From assembly GCA_973895155.1 (NCBI GenBank), contig OZ316898.1, positions 9,548,001 to 9,612,000 of the forward strand: a DNA stretch of 64,000 nucleotides, in the 5' to 3' direction. The position numbers and the translations under genes were made by a program. Source of the DNA: Marsupella aquatica (taxonomy: Eukaryota > Marchantiophyta). The first letter of the stretch is position 1, and every line of letters begins with the position of its first letter. The notes below the pieces were generated by a model, which saw nothing but the letters and a program-made list of their open reading frames with translations, had not been told where the DNA came from and did no database searches. This document shows, piece by piece, positions 1 through 12,061 of the stretch.

Positions 1-861
1 GGTGTGGTATGCCGGGATCTAGGCCCAGCATTCGGGAGAGATGCTTGCTGTCGACCTCGCTCATCTTGGTTGTCAATGCCTCACAAATTATGGTAGCACC
101 ATTGTATGCACGTGTGATTGTGCACATACGGTCTAGAGTTGGAATGTCACTCGGTAAGTGCACGACTTGCACGTGACCTTGAAAATGTACGCGTGGGTGT
201 GGACCTCGAGTCTTTGCGGTGAAATGGCTGAGAGTGTCGTTATCCAGTCAGGTTGGTGGTCCAAGCGAATACCACATCTTGAGGGGAGCTTCGGTAAGTA
301 CAGGAAAGGAGCGATTTTAGTCTCAACGCGGTTTCCTCGCGTTCAACCAAAATAATGAAGCAGGCTGGAACTTCGATCGGCTCCGTGCGGTTGCCATTCC
401 CAGGGTGTGCTGAGAGTGTGGACCGGCTTGGATATTCGAATCAGGAGACTATCTACAGTAGATTGACTTCAGCAACATTAGAACCCGCATGTTGTCACAG
501 ATTTCCAGGAACTCAAGTGTGTAGAATGAGGTGTTCCATTGAGAATAGATGAGACTTAGTTTGTACATGACTTTGTACATGGAGTCAAGTCAAACTAGAA
601 TGACTCACTTCATTTATCTTCTGTCTATTAGAGATGGTGAGTACCTAGGTTCTACCTGCTTCGTAGCTCACCTTATACCTCGTGGTCTAATTTAGCCCAC
701 TTGACGGTGGACCATTTCTAATAGATTGTGCAGGACATTGTGCTCCGTGCATGGTGGCACTTTAGGCTAGCCGGGCCTCTTCTCAAATTCTGGAAGGATT
801 CATTGCTCAACAACAATAGCAGAAAGTTAGTAGTTGCCAACCAAGCGTGGGTGACCAGGAG
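1..861. other. Left-edge sequence upstream of RLK1, no gene assigned
   Basis: Only short open frames occur here and none resembles a protein I know. The last few hundred bases presumably hold the promoter and 5' UTR of the receptor kinase that starts at 862. I could not pick out a convincing TATA box or other named motif. Confidence 0.5.
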
Positions 862-3607
862 ATGATTCAGATGTTGCCATTTGGGGTGCGCCGGTTTTGG
901 ATTTTGTTAGCGTTCACCTCGGCGTTTGTACTCGATCTCGGTTTGGTAGAGAGGGTGGAGGCGCAGCAGCAATTCAGCTCCAGCCCGGATGATTACGACT
1001 TCGGGTGGCTCTCAGCCGGCATCCATGCTTCTGGATCAGTCCCGTCTTGTTCGTACTGCGTCAATGCACTCGATCCGGCTAATTACATCGTATCAGCTGC
1101 CGATGCAACAAACGGCCCCTACTGGAATCGGACGGTGGGTTTGTACAGGTGCGATGGCGTTGACACGAACGAAATATGGGCATACCAGGAATCCACCGAG
1201 AGCATTGTCTTCTCGAACCTCACAACAGTGCTTTGCGTCGATGCTTTGCTCTGGAAAAGCATGAACCTGCTGAAATTGCGTCCCTGCAATTCGTCTGTGG
1301 GCACTCAACAGTGGAAAAGGGATGGCAATCGTCTGGTCAGTAGCCTGTCGGACTCAAACGGGGCCCTGTACTTGGTGGGCGGGCCTCCGAACAAGGGAAC
1401 CAACCCCAGCAACACAAATTATACTTATCCTCTCATTCTAAGCTCCTCCATCCCGAGCAACTCTGTTTTCTCTTATACCACAAACTTCACGTTTCTGTCC
1501 ACAAAGAACTTGGTGGACAATGCTACTCATGAGTTTACTACCGAGGGCTTGCTTCGGATTGGGAATTTGTCAAAGGACAAGATTGTGAATGGGGGGTTTG
1601 AGAAAAGCACGATTCAGGCCGGAACTGACATTCGTCAGAGTACCTGGGTTCAAACGATGCCCAGTTACTTAGCTCTTTGCGGGTGGGTGATTGACTCCGG
1701 TCCAATTGACTACGTAAAATCAGGCTTGTTCCAGGCTGCCAATGGTAGCTCTTATAGTATTCATCTGAATTCACACTCGGATGCGGATCATTGGGGCTCT
1801 GTTAGCCAGACGTTCATCACGGAGGCGGGGCGAGAGTACGTCCTCGCCTTCTCTTTCAATGGTTTCCCTATAGTTGTGGGCATTCGGAACTGCTCCGCAA
1901 GTTACCGTGAAGCTCGGTTGCAGGTCGGCGTAACTAACGCTACCTCGTCTGCCAACCTCTCGGATAATGGGAATGGAATCACTCAGAATTTCACCTTCGA
2001 TGTGACCAAATCTAATGCTGAAAACATCGGAACATTGTGGAAATTGCAGAGTTTGATGTTCACAGCTTCCACGACTGTTACCACGATTTCCTTCAGTAGC
2101 CTGAACTTGAATGATTCGTGTGGACCAATGATTGACGAGGTCACGGTGTCACCGTCAGAATCTGGGTCAGCAAAAAGTAATGCCTTAGTGGCAATAGCTG
2201 GTGCCATCGGTGGCCTCGCAGTTCTTATTACTATTCTCGGGGTTGTGTATGGGATACGATATTTTAGGGCCAAGCAGGAGTATATGGGTTTGTACAGGAC
2301 TGAGCATGCGAGATTTTATTCTCACAAAGAGCTGAGCGCTGCCACCAAGAAATTCAGCTCCGTTCTCGGGGAGGGAGGATTTGGTACTGTATACAAAGCT
2401 GATTTTCCTGATGGCACAACGGGAGCGATCAAAGTGGAGAAAAGAAAGGGCCCTTCATCTTCTAAAGTTATTGCTTCGGACGAAATTGCAATTCTCTTGA
2501 GAGTTCACCACCGCAATCTCGTGAACTTGATAGGATTTTGCATTCACCAAGGTATGTTCACAATCCATAATTGCTCCGCCATTGCCTTAATTACTGCTAA
2601 AACATGTGACGCTCGCTGTTTCTCGTGATCGTGATGATGCATCAAACGTACTTTTTAGTTTAACTCAGAAGTTTTGAGGAGCCCGATCTGTCGTCTCGAT
2701 CGTAGCTACAGTTCGCAGTAAAAGTTCCTTGGAGTGTAGATTGAGAGGTTCATTTACTTGTGCAGGTCGGCAGATGCTTGTCTTTGAGTATCTCCCACAT
2801 AGAAGTCTTTACGATCGTCTCCACGAATCCATATTGCAGTCCGCTAAGGAAGTACCAATGGATTGCGGAGCACAGAGTAGGTTATCGTCCGACGTACTCT
2901 CCTGGAAGCAACGGGTGAAAATTGCAGCTGACGTCGCCTATGGTCTTGATTACCTCCATAACGACGCAAATCCTCCGATCGTACATAGAGATGTCAAATC
3001 ACAGAACATTTTGCTCACAGCCACAGATTCTGCAAAGCTTGCTGACTTTGGGCTTTCTAAAGCTGCCCCAGTCGACGCCACGGCCTTTCAGTCGATCGAG
3101 ACGATGGTGAGAGGCTCAATAGGATATATGGATCCACAGTATTTCTTAACTGGGGTCTTCTCTGCCAAAAGCGATGTTTACAGCTTTGGCGTGGTCCTTT
3201 TGGAGCTCATTTCAGGGCACCAAGCCATATATAACGCTGCTCCACTAGCTTCCTGGGCAGCTCCGTACATGACCAGTCCAGCGCTATACCACGAGTTGCT
3301 GGACAAGAAATTGAATGGGGAATTTGATGTGACTGAATTGGAGTCTTTGGTCGAGCTGTCGAGGATGTGCATGGAACAAGATAGCAAGATGAGACCCAAC
3401 ATGCGGCAGGTGGTTGCTTTCCTAACTAGCAGAAAGCTTGCAACCGTAGACGGTCATGAAGGAGTTTCTGAATGGATGAAGGAGACCATGTCAAGGGAGA
3501 CCTATCACAAGATGAACCCGATGTTTATAGATTTCGAGTCGGTGCCTGAAGACGTCTCCAGCAGCGACAATTTCATGTCCTTGTCGAGCCCACAGGCTAG
3601 AAACTGA
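862..3607 (+). CDS. Receptor-like kinase with R-type lectin-like and DUF642 ectodomain (RLK1), two exons
   Basis: Predicted plasma-membrane receptor kinase of 843 aa. Exons are 862-2551 and 2766-3607. The 214-bp intron has donor CAAG|GTATGT and acceptor TGCAG|GT and splits a Gly codon inside the kinase N-lobe; joining the exons restores the motif GRQMLVFEYLP. The ATG at 862 precedes a hydrophobic signal peptide (about residues 1-34). The ectodomain has a Cys-rich R-type lectin-like stretch (about 50-165, ending in a QQW motif near 149). It then has a DUF642-like domain from IVNGGFE (241) to CGPMIDEV (about 420). Many N-x-S/T sites are present. One membrane helix lies at about 441-466. The kinase is complete: LGEGGFG (502), Lys524, Glu541, HRD (about 637), DFG (about 657) and a GSIGYMDPQYF activation-segment end. 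It is therefore an RD, apparently active Ser/Thr kinase. The ligand is unknown; a cell-wall polysaccharide is an inference from the two carbohydrate-type domains. Confidence 0.88.
2552..2765 (+). other. Intron of RLK1
   Basis: GT-AG intron, phase 1, at the same position in the kinase domain as the 197-bp introns of the two paralogues in blocks A and B. The shared position shows common descent; length and sequence differ from the A/B pair. Confidence 0.88.
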
Positions 3608-4749
3608 CACAATTGCGCACCCATTACTTTGCCAAGCCTAGACAGTTCGCCATTTATATATTAAAGCCTCAAGTGCAGCACTACGTCTGCCAGAGTTTGG
3701 CATAATTTTGGCCCGTAGAATAGATGATGACAGTGAATTTCAAAACCGAAGTAGGTCGAATTGGATTGTGAAGTTGCACATTTACATCTTCGTATCGGAT
3801 GCGGCAAGTCATGCACTTAGATCTTCAAGTTTAACTAATCACCTTGTCCCTGACATCAACTTATACTGAAGCAGCTCGATCGATTGATCTCCATAGGCTT
3901 TCCTTCGAATTTGAAAATGCAATACGCTTAAATTCTCCGGCGCACCTTTGTACCAAGTATGGAAAGGAGTTGTTAGTCTCTCTCTCCTTCGATCCTTTGC
4001 CAGGACCAAATGTCGGAGGGAACAGTTAGACAGAGATGAGGCGGTGATTAGAGACCACTGAGGAAGTCAATCACACAAGGCTGTGATAGCGAAAGCAGCA
4101 TCTGACTACTGGTAGGCAAAAGCGGAAACAATGACATAGATGAAATCCATTGGACTCGAACTCCTCCTGATATTCGCATGAGGCATTCAGATAGCGAGTA
4201 GTTTCCTCCGAAGGAATCAATTGTTTCACCGAAAAGTACCCATTCTTTCAGCAAGAAACATTTCCACATGATGAGCATCACATTCTGCTTTCATGATACT
4301 CGTACGGTCTCAAAAATTCCAGATCAGACCTTTTGTTGTGATTTTAATCTCTACTACAGAGTATCAAAGGTGGACAGAAAGATCTAGAACTTACTTTGAA
4401 AAGAAAGTACGGATTCAGAAATTGGATGCTCTCTCTGTGCACAATTACATGAATGTAGTCCAATACAATTCTCTTTCATTTCTCCAATATTCCTGTGGGA
4501 TGAACAGGGGTCATCGTTGTCCATCGTTTCTTAGATGACCAGTAGAAAGTCATCTCTTTCTAAGCGTTATAGATTTCAAGTAAGTAATGAATATATGTCA
4601 GTCAAAGTCCTGTCTAAAACAGTTCTACTAGATCCTACCATAGATACCACAGTGAGGCAGTTCACTCAAAGCCAAGTCAACAATGAAGTCTAAAACTAAG
4701 AGTATGAATGGTTTAAATAGATGGCTGGACTGAGCTAAGAGGCAAACTC
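3608..4749. other. 3' flank of RLK1 up to the copia insertion
   Basis: Contains the presumed 3' UTR and low-complexity A/T-rich sequence. I see no gene. The last five bases (AACTC) are the left target-site duplication of the neighbouring retrotransposon. Confidence 0.5.
4745..4749. repeat. Left target-site duplication AACTC of the copia element
   Basis: The five bases before the left LTR (AACTC) recur exactly after the right LTR at 9971-9975. This is the 5-bp duplication expected of Ty1/copia integration, and it shows the two LTRs belong to one insertion. Confidence 0.9.
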
Positions 4750-5024
4750 TGTTGATAAAACTATCTATGTGACTAAGATGGCTGAAGAGTGAAAGTAGAG
4801 GACATAAGTACTTAAGTGAAGCCAAGGGCAAGGAGTGCCCAGAGGAAGAGAGGCGCCGCACGGTGAGCGGGACCCATAGATCAGATCAAGGGAGCAGTGA
4901 GGCAGACCTAGATCAGATGGTACTCAGAAGAGGACGGAAGACGACAAGGAACAGCAAGTGGCGCAACGGAATGGTAAGTGGGCCCAACAGGTAAACGGTA
5001 CTGAGGATCGCAGCATTTCCAACA
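4750..5024 (-). repeat. 3' LTR of the copia element (left on + strand)
   Basis: 275 bp, TGTTG...CAACA. It differs from the right LTR by three substitutions, all early or central in the repeat. The equal length with no indel supports a recent insertion. Confidence 0.95.
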
Positions 5025-5036
5025 CCCCCCCTCGAT
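5025..5036 (-). promoter_or_regulatory. Polypurine tract
   Basis: On the minus strand the bases just inside the 3' LTR read GATCGAGGGGGGG, a purine run abutting the LTR. This is the expected plus-strand primer site for copia reverse transcription. Confidence 0.8.
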
Positions 5037-5113
5037 CTGAAGACTCATCGAGAAGAAGGAGAGAGCACAGTTGGGCAGAAAGTTGATCGAAGAGAGGATT
5101 GATGCGAGAAAAG

Positions 5114-8100
5114 CTAGCTGAACAGGGTCTTAGAGCGGATGCCAAGGAAGTCCCGGTGTCGCTCAAAGGTTTGACGACAGACTTGTTTAGTAAATATGTC
5201 AGCATGTTGTTCATCGGTATTGATGTAATGCAAAGACAGTTCCCCTTCAAGGATCTGTTCTCGTATGAAGTGATGTTTAGCCTCGATGTGCTTTGTACGA
5301 GCATGAAAGATCGGATTCTGAGCGAGACGTATAGAGCCCTGGTTATCGCAATGGAGATGAAGGTCCTGAGCAGAAGGAATGGTGGCTCTAGCTAGGTCCT
5401 TGTGAATGCTGACATTTGTGCACTGAACGGGAATAGAGATGTCCGCTTGAGTTTTGTGTAATTCCAGAAGTAACCGACGTAGGTAGACGGCCTCTTTCGC
5501 AGCTTCAGAAAGGGCCTTGTACTCAGCTTCAGTGGTGCTGTCGGAAATTGTAGGTTGCCTTTTGCTGGCCCAGGAGATAGGTCCAGAGGCAAGCGTAAAA
5601 ACATATCCAACAGTAGATCGTCGAGTATCCAGACACCCAAGGTAGTCAGCATCAGTGTAGCAAGCGAGTAGAGGCTGAGAAGTGCGCTGATAAGAGATCC
5701 CATAGTCAACCGTGTGCTTAATGTATCGAAGAATGTGCTTGACTGCATCCAAATGCTATATGTGTGGCTGAGACATAAAATGGGCCACCATACCGACAGA
5801 GTAGGACAGGTCAGGTCGGGTAGTAGTAAGAAATAATAGTTTACCGACAAGGGTGCAGTATGCTGAGCAATCGACGGGCAGAGTGTTAGAATCTGATCGA
5901 GTAGCAAAGCCTTCAGGGAGAGGAGTGAAGGCAGGTCGACAGTCGATCATGCCAGAGTCTTGTAAGATCTGCACAGCATAAGGTTGTTGGTGAAGGAACA
6001 GTCCGTTGGCAGTGTGAGTGAATTCCACGCCAAGATATTTCCGGATTTCGCCAAGGTCCTTCATCTCATACCGGCTCTGAAGATTTTGCTTGACAATGGT
6101 GATGAGTGCTGAGTCATTGCCGGTAATGAGTAAATCATCGACGTATAGAAGTAGGAGGACAAGTGAAGAATCCTGCTGTAAGTAATAGAGATTTGGGTCA
6201 GCCGCGCTACGGGTCCAACCTTGTTCCTGGAGGTAGGTGTCAATTTCTTGATACCACTCTCGGGGAGATTGTTTCAGTCCATAAATGGATTTGTTCAATT
6301 GACAAACGAGATGCTCCAAGCCAGGTTGAGCGAAGCCAGGGGGTTGATGCATGAACAACAGCTCCTTAAGAGTTCCATTGAGAAAAGCGGTAATCACGTC
6401 CATATGGCTGATGGGCCATCCGGATGCAACAGCGAGAGCAACAACAGTTCGAAGAGTTGACCAGCGAACAACTGGGGCAAAAGTGTCGTTGTAGTCTATT
6501 CCAGGTTGTTGTTCGAGACCTCTGGCAACAAGTCGGGCCTTCAATCGGGCACGGGTTGGATTAGCAGAGTCGTGGTCGGATGGGTTTAGACTTGTACACC
6601 CATTTAGATGAAATGGCCCGACGTCCTGGTGGTAATGCCACAAGTTTCCAAGTCTTATTCTTGATCAAGCTGTCATATTCTTCTTTCATTGCGGAATACC
6701 AACCTGGGTCCTGTAAGGCATCTTTAAACGAAATGTCGTCACTCACAGAATTAGTAGTCTCAATAATACATAAGTCCACATCCTCCGGGATGTGCATCTC
6801 GTAGTCCCCACTACGCGCCCAAGCCGGTAGTTGTCTTGCCCGTGAGCCCCGACGCTTGGGTGGTGAGTTTGACTGGAGAGTTGGAGATGTATGAGCAGCA
6901 CGTGGTAGAGAGCCCGGTAGAGAGGGAGCCTCGTTGTTACCATGGTGGATTTCGGAGTGATCCTGGAGAGGGTTCGCGTCATGCTGGTGATGATGTGCAA
7001 GTTGAGAATTGTCCGGTTGATCAGTAGTGGATTGTTGCTGCTCTTCCCCCCCTGGCTCAGTAGAAGCCGTAGCAAGAGGCAGGAGATCGAGAAAGAGATC
7101 AGACGGAAAATGGGGAACATTGAAATCACCAGGAGAAATAATCCTCAATAAAAGTAACATTGCGTGAAATCAGGATACGATGAGAGACAGGATCAAAGCA
7201 CCGATACCCTTTAGTGTTGGTGTCGTAGCCAATAAAGACAGTGGGAACTGCTTTAGGCCCGAATTTCCCAGCAGGACGATTGGGAACATGAACAAAAGCA
7301 GAGCACCCAAGAACACGTAAGTGAGAAAGATCGGGCTTCATACCGTGAAGAGCCTGGAATGGCGTGGAGAGGTGGAGAGCCCGTGTGGGGCACCGATTGA
7401 GGACATAGGTGGCAGCCTTGACTGCCTCCGGCCATAAGAAGCGTGGGTATTTAGCTTCAATGAAGATACTACGGGCAGCCTCAAGCAAAGTACGATTCTT
7501 ACGTTCAGCTACTCCGTTCTGGTGAGGAGTGCTGGGAGCAGTCAGTTGACGTTGAATGCCGTGGTCAGTGCAGAAGTTCAGAAATTCATGTGACATGTAT
7601 TCGCCCCCCCGGTCCGAGCGAAGGCAGGAAAGTGAGCTGCCAAGCTGTTTTTCAGCAGCCACTTAAAATTTTTTGAAGCAGCGGAAGGTGTCAGATTTGT
7701 GAGAGAGATAGTAGACCCATGTAAACCGAGTGAAGTCGTCAATGAAAGTCAAGATATACTTCACTGTGGAGGTCGATTGAATGGGTCCACAAAGATCAGT
7801 ATGCACCAAGGCCAAAACACGAGTGGTACGTCGGAGAGAGTATTGAGGAGTACTCTCACGGTGAGTTTTGGCTAAAATACATGTGGTGCATTTCTTCTTC
7901 TGAAGGGAGAGCATGGGAACGCCAGTAACAAGGTGCCTAGCTGTCATGTGGTGGGCAGTCTGGAAATTGAGATGAGCCAAACGTCGATGCCATAGATCAG
8001 CTGGGTCAGTTGCAACGGTGGTGATGGAGTTGACTTCTGGGGGACGTCGAGGCATCTCTGGGTGGCTGAGGCCTGAGCTAGGGGGCAGCAGTCGGTAAAG

Positions 8101-9483
8101 ACTGTTCCTAGAAGATCGAGATGCCTGTAGAACAACTGACGTTGGGTTATCCTTATCGTAGACATGGCAAGATGTAGAATCAAAGAGAATGAGATGACCA
8201 GCATCAGCAAGCTTGCCCACAGACATGAGATTTTTGTGAACACCAGGCACGTAAAGAACATTGTTGATAGCTTTATTGTCAACATGGACGGTGCCTTTGC
8301 CAGAAATGGGCATGGTGGCACCACTCGCAGTGGTTACACCAGGGCCAGAGGAACTAGGCTGAAAACCATCGAGTGTGGAGCAGTTCCCGGTGATGTGATT
8401 GCTAGCACCGGAGTCCATGTACCAGTCTCGTGAAGTATTCCGGTATTCAGTGAGATTGGCAGCAATTTCGTCATCCTGCATATCTGGGAAAGGATCATCA
8501 AACTCAGGGTCGTCAGATGGGTACTCAGTAAGGTGAGCCTGGGGTTTGATGCGTCGTAGATTTCCAGCTCGAATCATCAAGTGGGAAATCTGATCATCAA
8601 GCTTCTTCAAATCGCACTCAGATTCCCAATGGCCAGATTTGCTACAATAGTTGCAAGGACCAGACGGACGACGGGGAGCCGGGGCAGTCAGATGATGACT
8701 ACGTGGATCAACAGCAGGAGCACGATAATCTCCAGCAGGTCCACGATGGTCAACAGGTCCACGATGGTCTGATGGTCGACTGTATCGATTTGAGACGTAA
8801 TGGCCACGGCCCCTCCCTGGAGGACGATGGAAACGGGTAAAAAGTGCTTCTTCAGCAATCTCTTCACGTTTGCCCCTTCTCCAGAAGTCTTCTGCCTGCA
8901 TACGTTCCACAAGAGTCGAGAACTGGGGTGTGGGAGTTTTAGATAAGTCTACTCCAAAGCTCGAGACAAAAGGACCCCAGCTCTGGGGAAGGCCTCCTAA
9001 AACAATGTGTAAGAGACGAGAGTTATCAACAGTAGCATTAATCGTGGCAAGTTGAGAAGTGATGCTTTCTACTTCCCTTAGATAATCTTCTACATTGGTG
9101 CCTTCGGCCATCTTGACAGCATGTAGCTTCTGTTCGAGTAGTAGCCTCCGCTGGAGAAGATCACCTCCAAATCGTTGCTTAAAGTGCTGCCAGCAGGCTA
9201 CTGGATCGTTGCCAAAGGAAGCAACAACGTGAAGAAGCTTGGTCTTCACAGTAGCCATCAGGATAGACTTAGCCTTGACTATCTTCTTCTTCCGTTCCTT
9301 GGGAGTGAGGACAATCTCGTCCTCTACTGTCGCATCTTCTGTTGTGGCAGTGTTGCCAGCAAAGTTCAGTTCATCCCACACTTCGTCTCGCTCGAGTAGG
9401 GTCTGAACAAGTAAGCTCCAAGAGATGTGATTGCTGTCGCCATCTAACTTGTTAACTTTGCCAAAGATTCTAGCTAGATCCAT
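5114..9483 (-). pseudogene. Broken copia gag-pol polyprotein
   Basis: The ATG is at 9483. The first block (9483-7663) carries a UBN2-type gag, a CCHC knuckle (CNYCSKSGHWESEC, residues 277-290), protease WYMDSGA (354-360), the HHCC zinc region and the first integrase aspartates. An in-frame TAA at 7660-7663 interrupts the integrase. Its remainder (7662-7126) has LRSDRGGEY and NGVAERKNRT. A one-base shift near 7135 and another near 6570 precede the reverse transcriptase, which has the catalytic YVDD. An in-frame TAG at 5756-5758 then separates it from RNase H (5752-5114; [14 protein letters not shown]). Each break is a single stop or one-base shift, and all domains are otherwise present. Confidence 0.93.
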
Positions 9484-9683
9484 GACTGTAGCGTATGGGA
9501 ATTCTCACCAACTGGTGTAGTCGAATGTACTGACTCCTCACACTTAGAGAACTCTCATCTAAGTATAGTAAAGAATCTAAGCAGCGGAAAAGAGAAAAAA
9601 ACTATTCTAGTTCTGGTCACTCACACCTAAAGAACCCTCATCTAAGTGCAGCGCAGGATCTTAGTCACGGAGGAGCTAACCTC
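9484..9683 (-). other. Copia 5' leader with an internal direct repeat
   Basis: Untranslated leader between the primer binding site and the gag ATG. It contains two similar copies of a segment of about 30 bp (CTCACAC..AGA.AAC.CTCATCTAAGT), near 9538 and 9623. Confidence 0.7.
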
Positions 9684-9695
9684 GCTCTGATACCA
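9684..9695 (-). promoter_or_regulatory. Primer binding site (initiator tRNA-Met)
   Basis: The minus strand reads TGGTATCAGAGC directly after the 5' LTR. This is the standard plant copia primer site complementary to the 3' end of initiator tRNA-Met. Confidence 0.93.
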
Positions 9696-9970
9696 TGTTG
9701 ATAAAACTATCTACGTGACTAAGATGGCTGAACAGTGAAAGTAGAGGACATAAGTACTTAAGTGAAGCCAAGGGCAAGGAGTGCCCAGAGGAAGAGAGGC
9801 GCCGCACGGTGAGCGGGACCCATAGATCAGATCAAGGGAGCAGTGAGGCAGACCTAGATCAGATGGTACTCAGAACAGGACGGAAGACGACAAGGAACAG
9901 CAAGTGGCGCAACGGAATGGTAAGTGGGCCCAACAGGTAAACGGTACTGAGGATCGCAGCATTTCCAACA
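9696..9970 (-). repeat. 5' LTR of the copia element (right on + strand)
   Basis: 275 bp, paired with the left LTR, TGTTG...CAACA. It would hold the element promoter. The right target-site duplication AACTC follows at 9971-9975. Confidence 0.95.
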
Positions 9971-10468
9971 AACTCAGACCCAGACCACTCCTTCCAGTCT
10001 AAATTGACTGTTGGGCTAAACTGAGCCAACAAAAGAAGTCTTGCTTTGAGATGAGTGCTTGAAACTAAGTCAAACAACAAACTCTACATCTGAGAATGCA
10101 AATAGTCTTAACAAGACTGCGGGACGAGAAGGTCAAGCTCAGACCAAGAAAACTCAACCAGAGTTTAGATTGACTGTTGGAATCATTTCACTCAGATAAA
10201 GAAAGCTCAGTTCCAAAATACACTCTACATGTCTTTCACCACTGGAGTGTCTCAAACTTGTTGGTTTTTGGTTTCTCCATTCACATATGATAAAGACGTT
10301 GATCACAAGAGTTGTTAAGAAAACTAAGTTAGCCCTTTCTTGCTGTTCACATCAGTTCACCTGCTGGCCAGGAGTGGATCATCGCTAGAATAAGAACCCG
10401 AAACTGAACCGAAACGGCAGATGGGCTAGATTGACGGTGGTATGCTAGGGTGGTGACGGATTGAGATC
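9971..10468. other. Spacer between copia element and GTPase fragment
   Basis: Starts with the right AACTC duplication. The rest has loosely repeated short motifs (for example TTGACTGTTGG at two places) and no coding potential that I recognise. It is not homologous to the GTPase upstream part in block B, so the gene fragment was already truncated here or has been replaced. Confidence 0.5.
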
Positions 10469-10469
10469 T

Positions 10470-10861
10470 ACAAGTCCCCTCGAGACCTGGAGGAAGAGCT
10501 TGCTAAATTAGGGCGATTCGACTTGCCTTGTGATTTCGGAGAAAAGTCTTTGACGTCCATCTTGAACCTCGTCTTGAACGAGAGAGACCGTGGTATCACT
10601 GATGAAAAGGTAGATACAAATTTTGCGGTCATCGTTGATATTCTCGAAGCCCTTGGATACTTAGGGGAGAATGCTTTAATCAGGTTTGGGGCTCGGATTC
10701 GTTCGTTTTTCACTAGTCTAGACATTGCGATCCATCGCCTGACTAAAATAGTGAGCAAAGATCCGATGAATCTTGATGGTCCCGACATTGGAAGATTCAA
10801 GATTTGCTGGGTGGAAGGGTTGGCTGCCCTGGTTGTTCACGTTATAATGCATGTACAGTAG
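10470..10861 (+). pseudogene. 3' end of an AIG1-like GTPase gene (block A copy)
   Basis: Encodes only the C-terminal ~125 residues of the GTPase that is intact at 48506-50071. Shared stretches include LEEELAKLGRFDLPCDFGEK and DTNFAVIVDILEALGYLG. The fragment starts abruptly at the codons for RDLEEE and has no G-domain. Against block B it carries a 12-bp in-frame length difference after TSILN. The homologous stop codon TGA reads AGA here, so the frame runs on to a TAG at 10861. No promoter or start codon is evident, so I treat it as a relic. Confidence 0.85.
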
Positions 10862-12061
10862 TCAGTCTCCGAAATATTCCCATTTGAGGAATTGTAGATT
10901 CCACATTTCCTTTCGGGTTGTCTGTTGTGTAGCTTCTGACATGATGCACGACTGGCCACTTGATTCCAAGGCCTGCTACAGTATATTAACAGGCCCCGTA
11001 GTGTGGCTGAAGGCTTCCCTTAAAGCTGACGTTTGATACTTCCAAAACTGGCTTCTAATTAAGAGCTCACCAAACTAAAACTGTACCTGCATAACAGATG
11101 CTTAAAGCTACAAAATCAAGGCAATTCAAGGCCCGAGAATTCTATTCATCAGAAGCCCAAAATGTTGGCACTGCAAACCAACATCAGTGCAGATCACAGC
11201 CAAAAGACGTCCCGTTGGTTTGGAGAAAAGGGTTGGAACCCAGACTAGCGAAAGCTGCATTTTATCAGGCCCTTCTAATCATCGTTGTTAATGTATATTA
11301 CAACCTTCAAGCACTACTACTGTCAGTGACTCTTTGGGATGGTACCTGGACAGGTGCATATCCATTCAAAGACTTTGTGATTCTACATAACAAACTACAA
11401 AGGATGTGCAAAAACGAAAGCACGAAAAGAGCTAGGAAAAGCATGAAATCTGTACTGTTGTATTCTGTAGATGAACTGCATAGCTCCACGAAGGGAAAAC
11501 TGAGATAAAGGCCACAAACAGCCTGCAACAAGGAGACACAGAGCCTGGGCACGGCAGACATTGAAACCCAACAAGGCGCATCGCACTTGCTTCGCATTGT
11601 GCAAGTGGCAAGCTGCAATTGGTGGAGTGCAAACCAAATACTAATAGTGAAAACGTCACTAAAGCTAAAATCTGATGTAAATAAGAGTAAAACACATCTC
11701 CCTAGATAGAAAGAGATCGACGATAAGGAATCAGACAAATGATCCGGTCGAGCAAAGAAGTTAACAGGGCATTCCCGAGAAGAGAACAGGGCATTCGCTC
11801 TGACAGACTTCCATCAAAAGATGAGTCGAACCCAAAACTTGATAAAAACTTACGTTGAAGGCCAATGACTCACCCCAAAAGAACCCTACGGAAGTTTTTC
11901 TCTTTGTAACCAATAGTCTCTCTGGACCAAATACTTGGGATGAGGTTGGTATCACCTACCTGAACTTTTATACGAATATGTAGGTTTCTATGCACTAGGG
12001 CGACGATGATTAGTACGGCTGTTGATGAGCCTGACAGGCAAAAGAGATCATGCGTATGCAT
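10862..12061. other. Block A spacer, homologous to the block B spacer
   Basis: Non-coding sequence between the converging GTPase fragment and kinase. Read in reverse complement it matches the 46000-46930 region piecewise, for example around TTGATGGAAGTC, TAACAACGATGATT and TTGGTGAGCTCTT. Block B has extra sequence at about 46180-46540 and a copia fragment. A stretch of about 47 bp at 12001-12048 is inverted relative to block B. Confidence 0.75.

Larger units (their letters stand above)
4750..9970 (-). mobile_element. Complete Ty1/copia LTR retrotransposon, 5.2 kb
   Basis: Transcribed from the minus strand. LTRs of 275 bp (4750-5024 and 9696-9970) begin TGTTG and end CAACA. They differ at three positions by my reading. 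A 12-nt primer binding site matching the 3' end of initiator tRNA-Met lies inside the 5' LTR, a G-rich polypurine tract lies inside the 3' LTR, and a 5-bp AACTC duplication flanks the element. Domain order is gag, protease, integrase, reverse transcriptase, RNase H, which is diagnostic of copia. The gag-pol frame is broken in four places, so the copy cannot be autonomous despite near-identical LTRs. Confidence 0.96.

Noticed and set aside
847-861. Upstream GTG as start of RLK1
   Set aside because: A nuclear plant gene should start at ATG; the ATG at 862 gives a good signal peptide.
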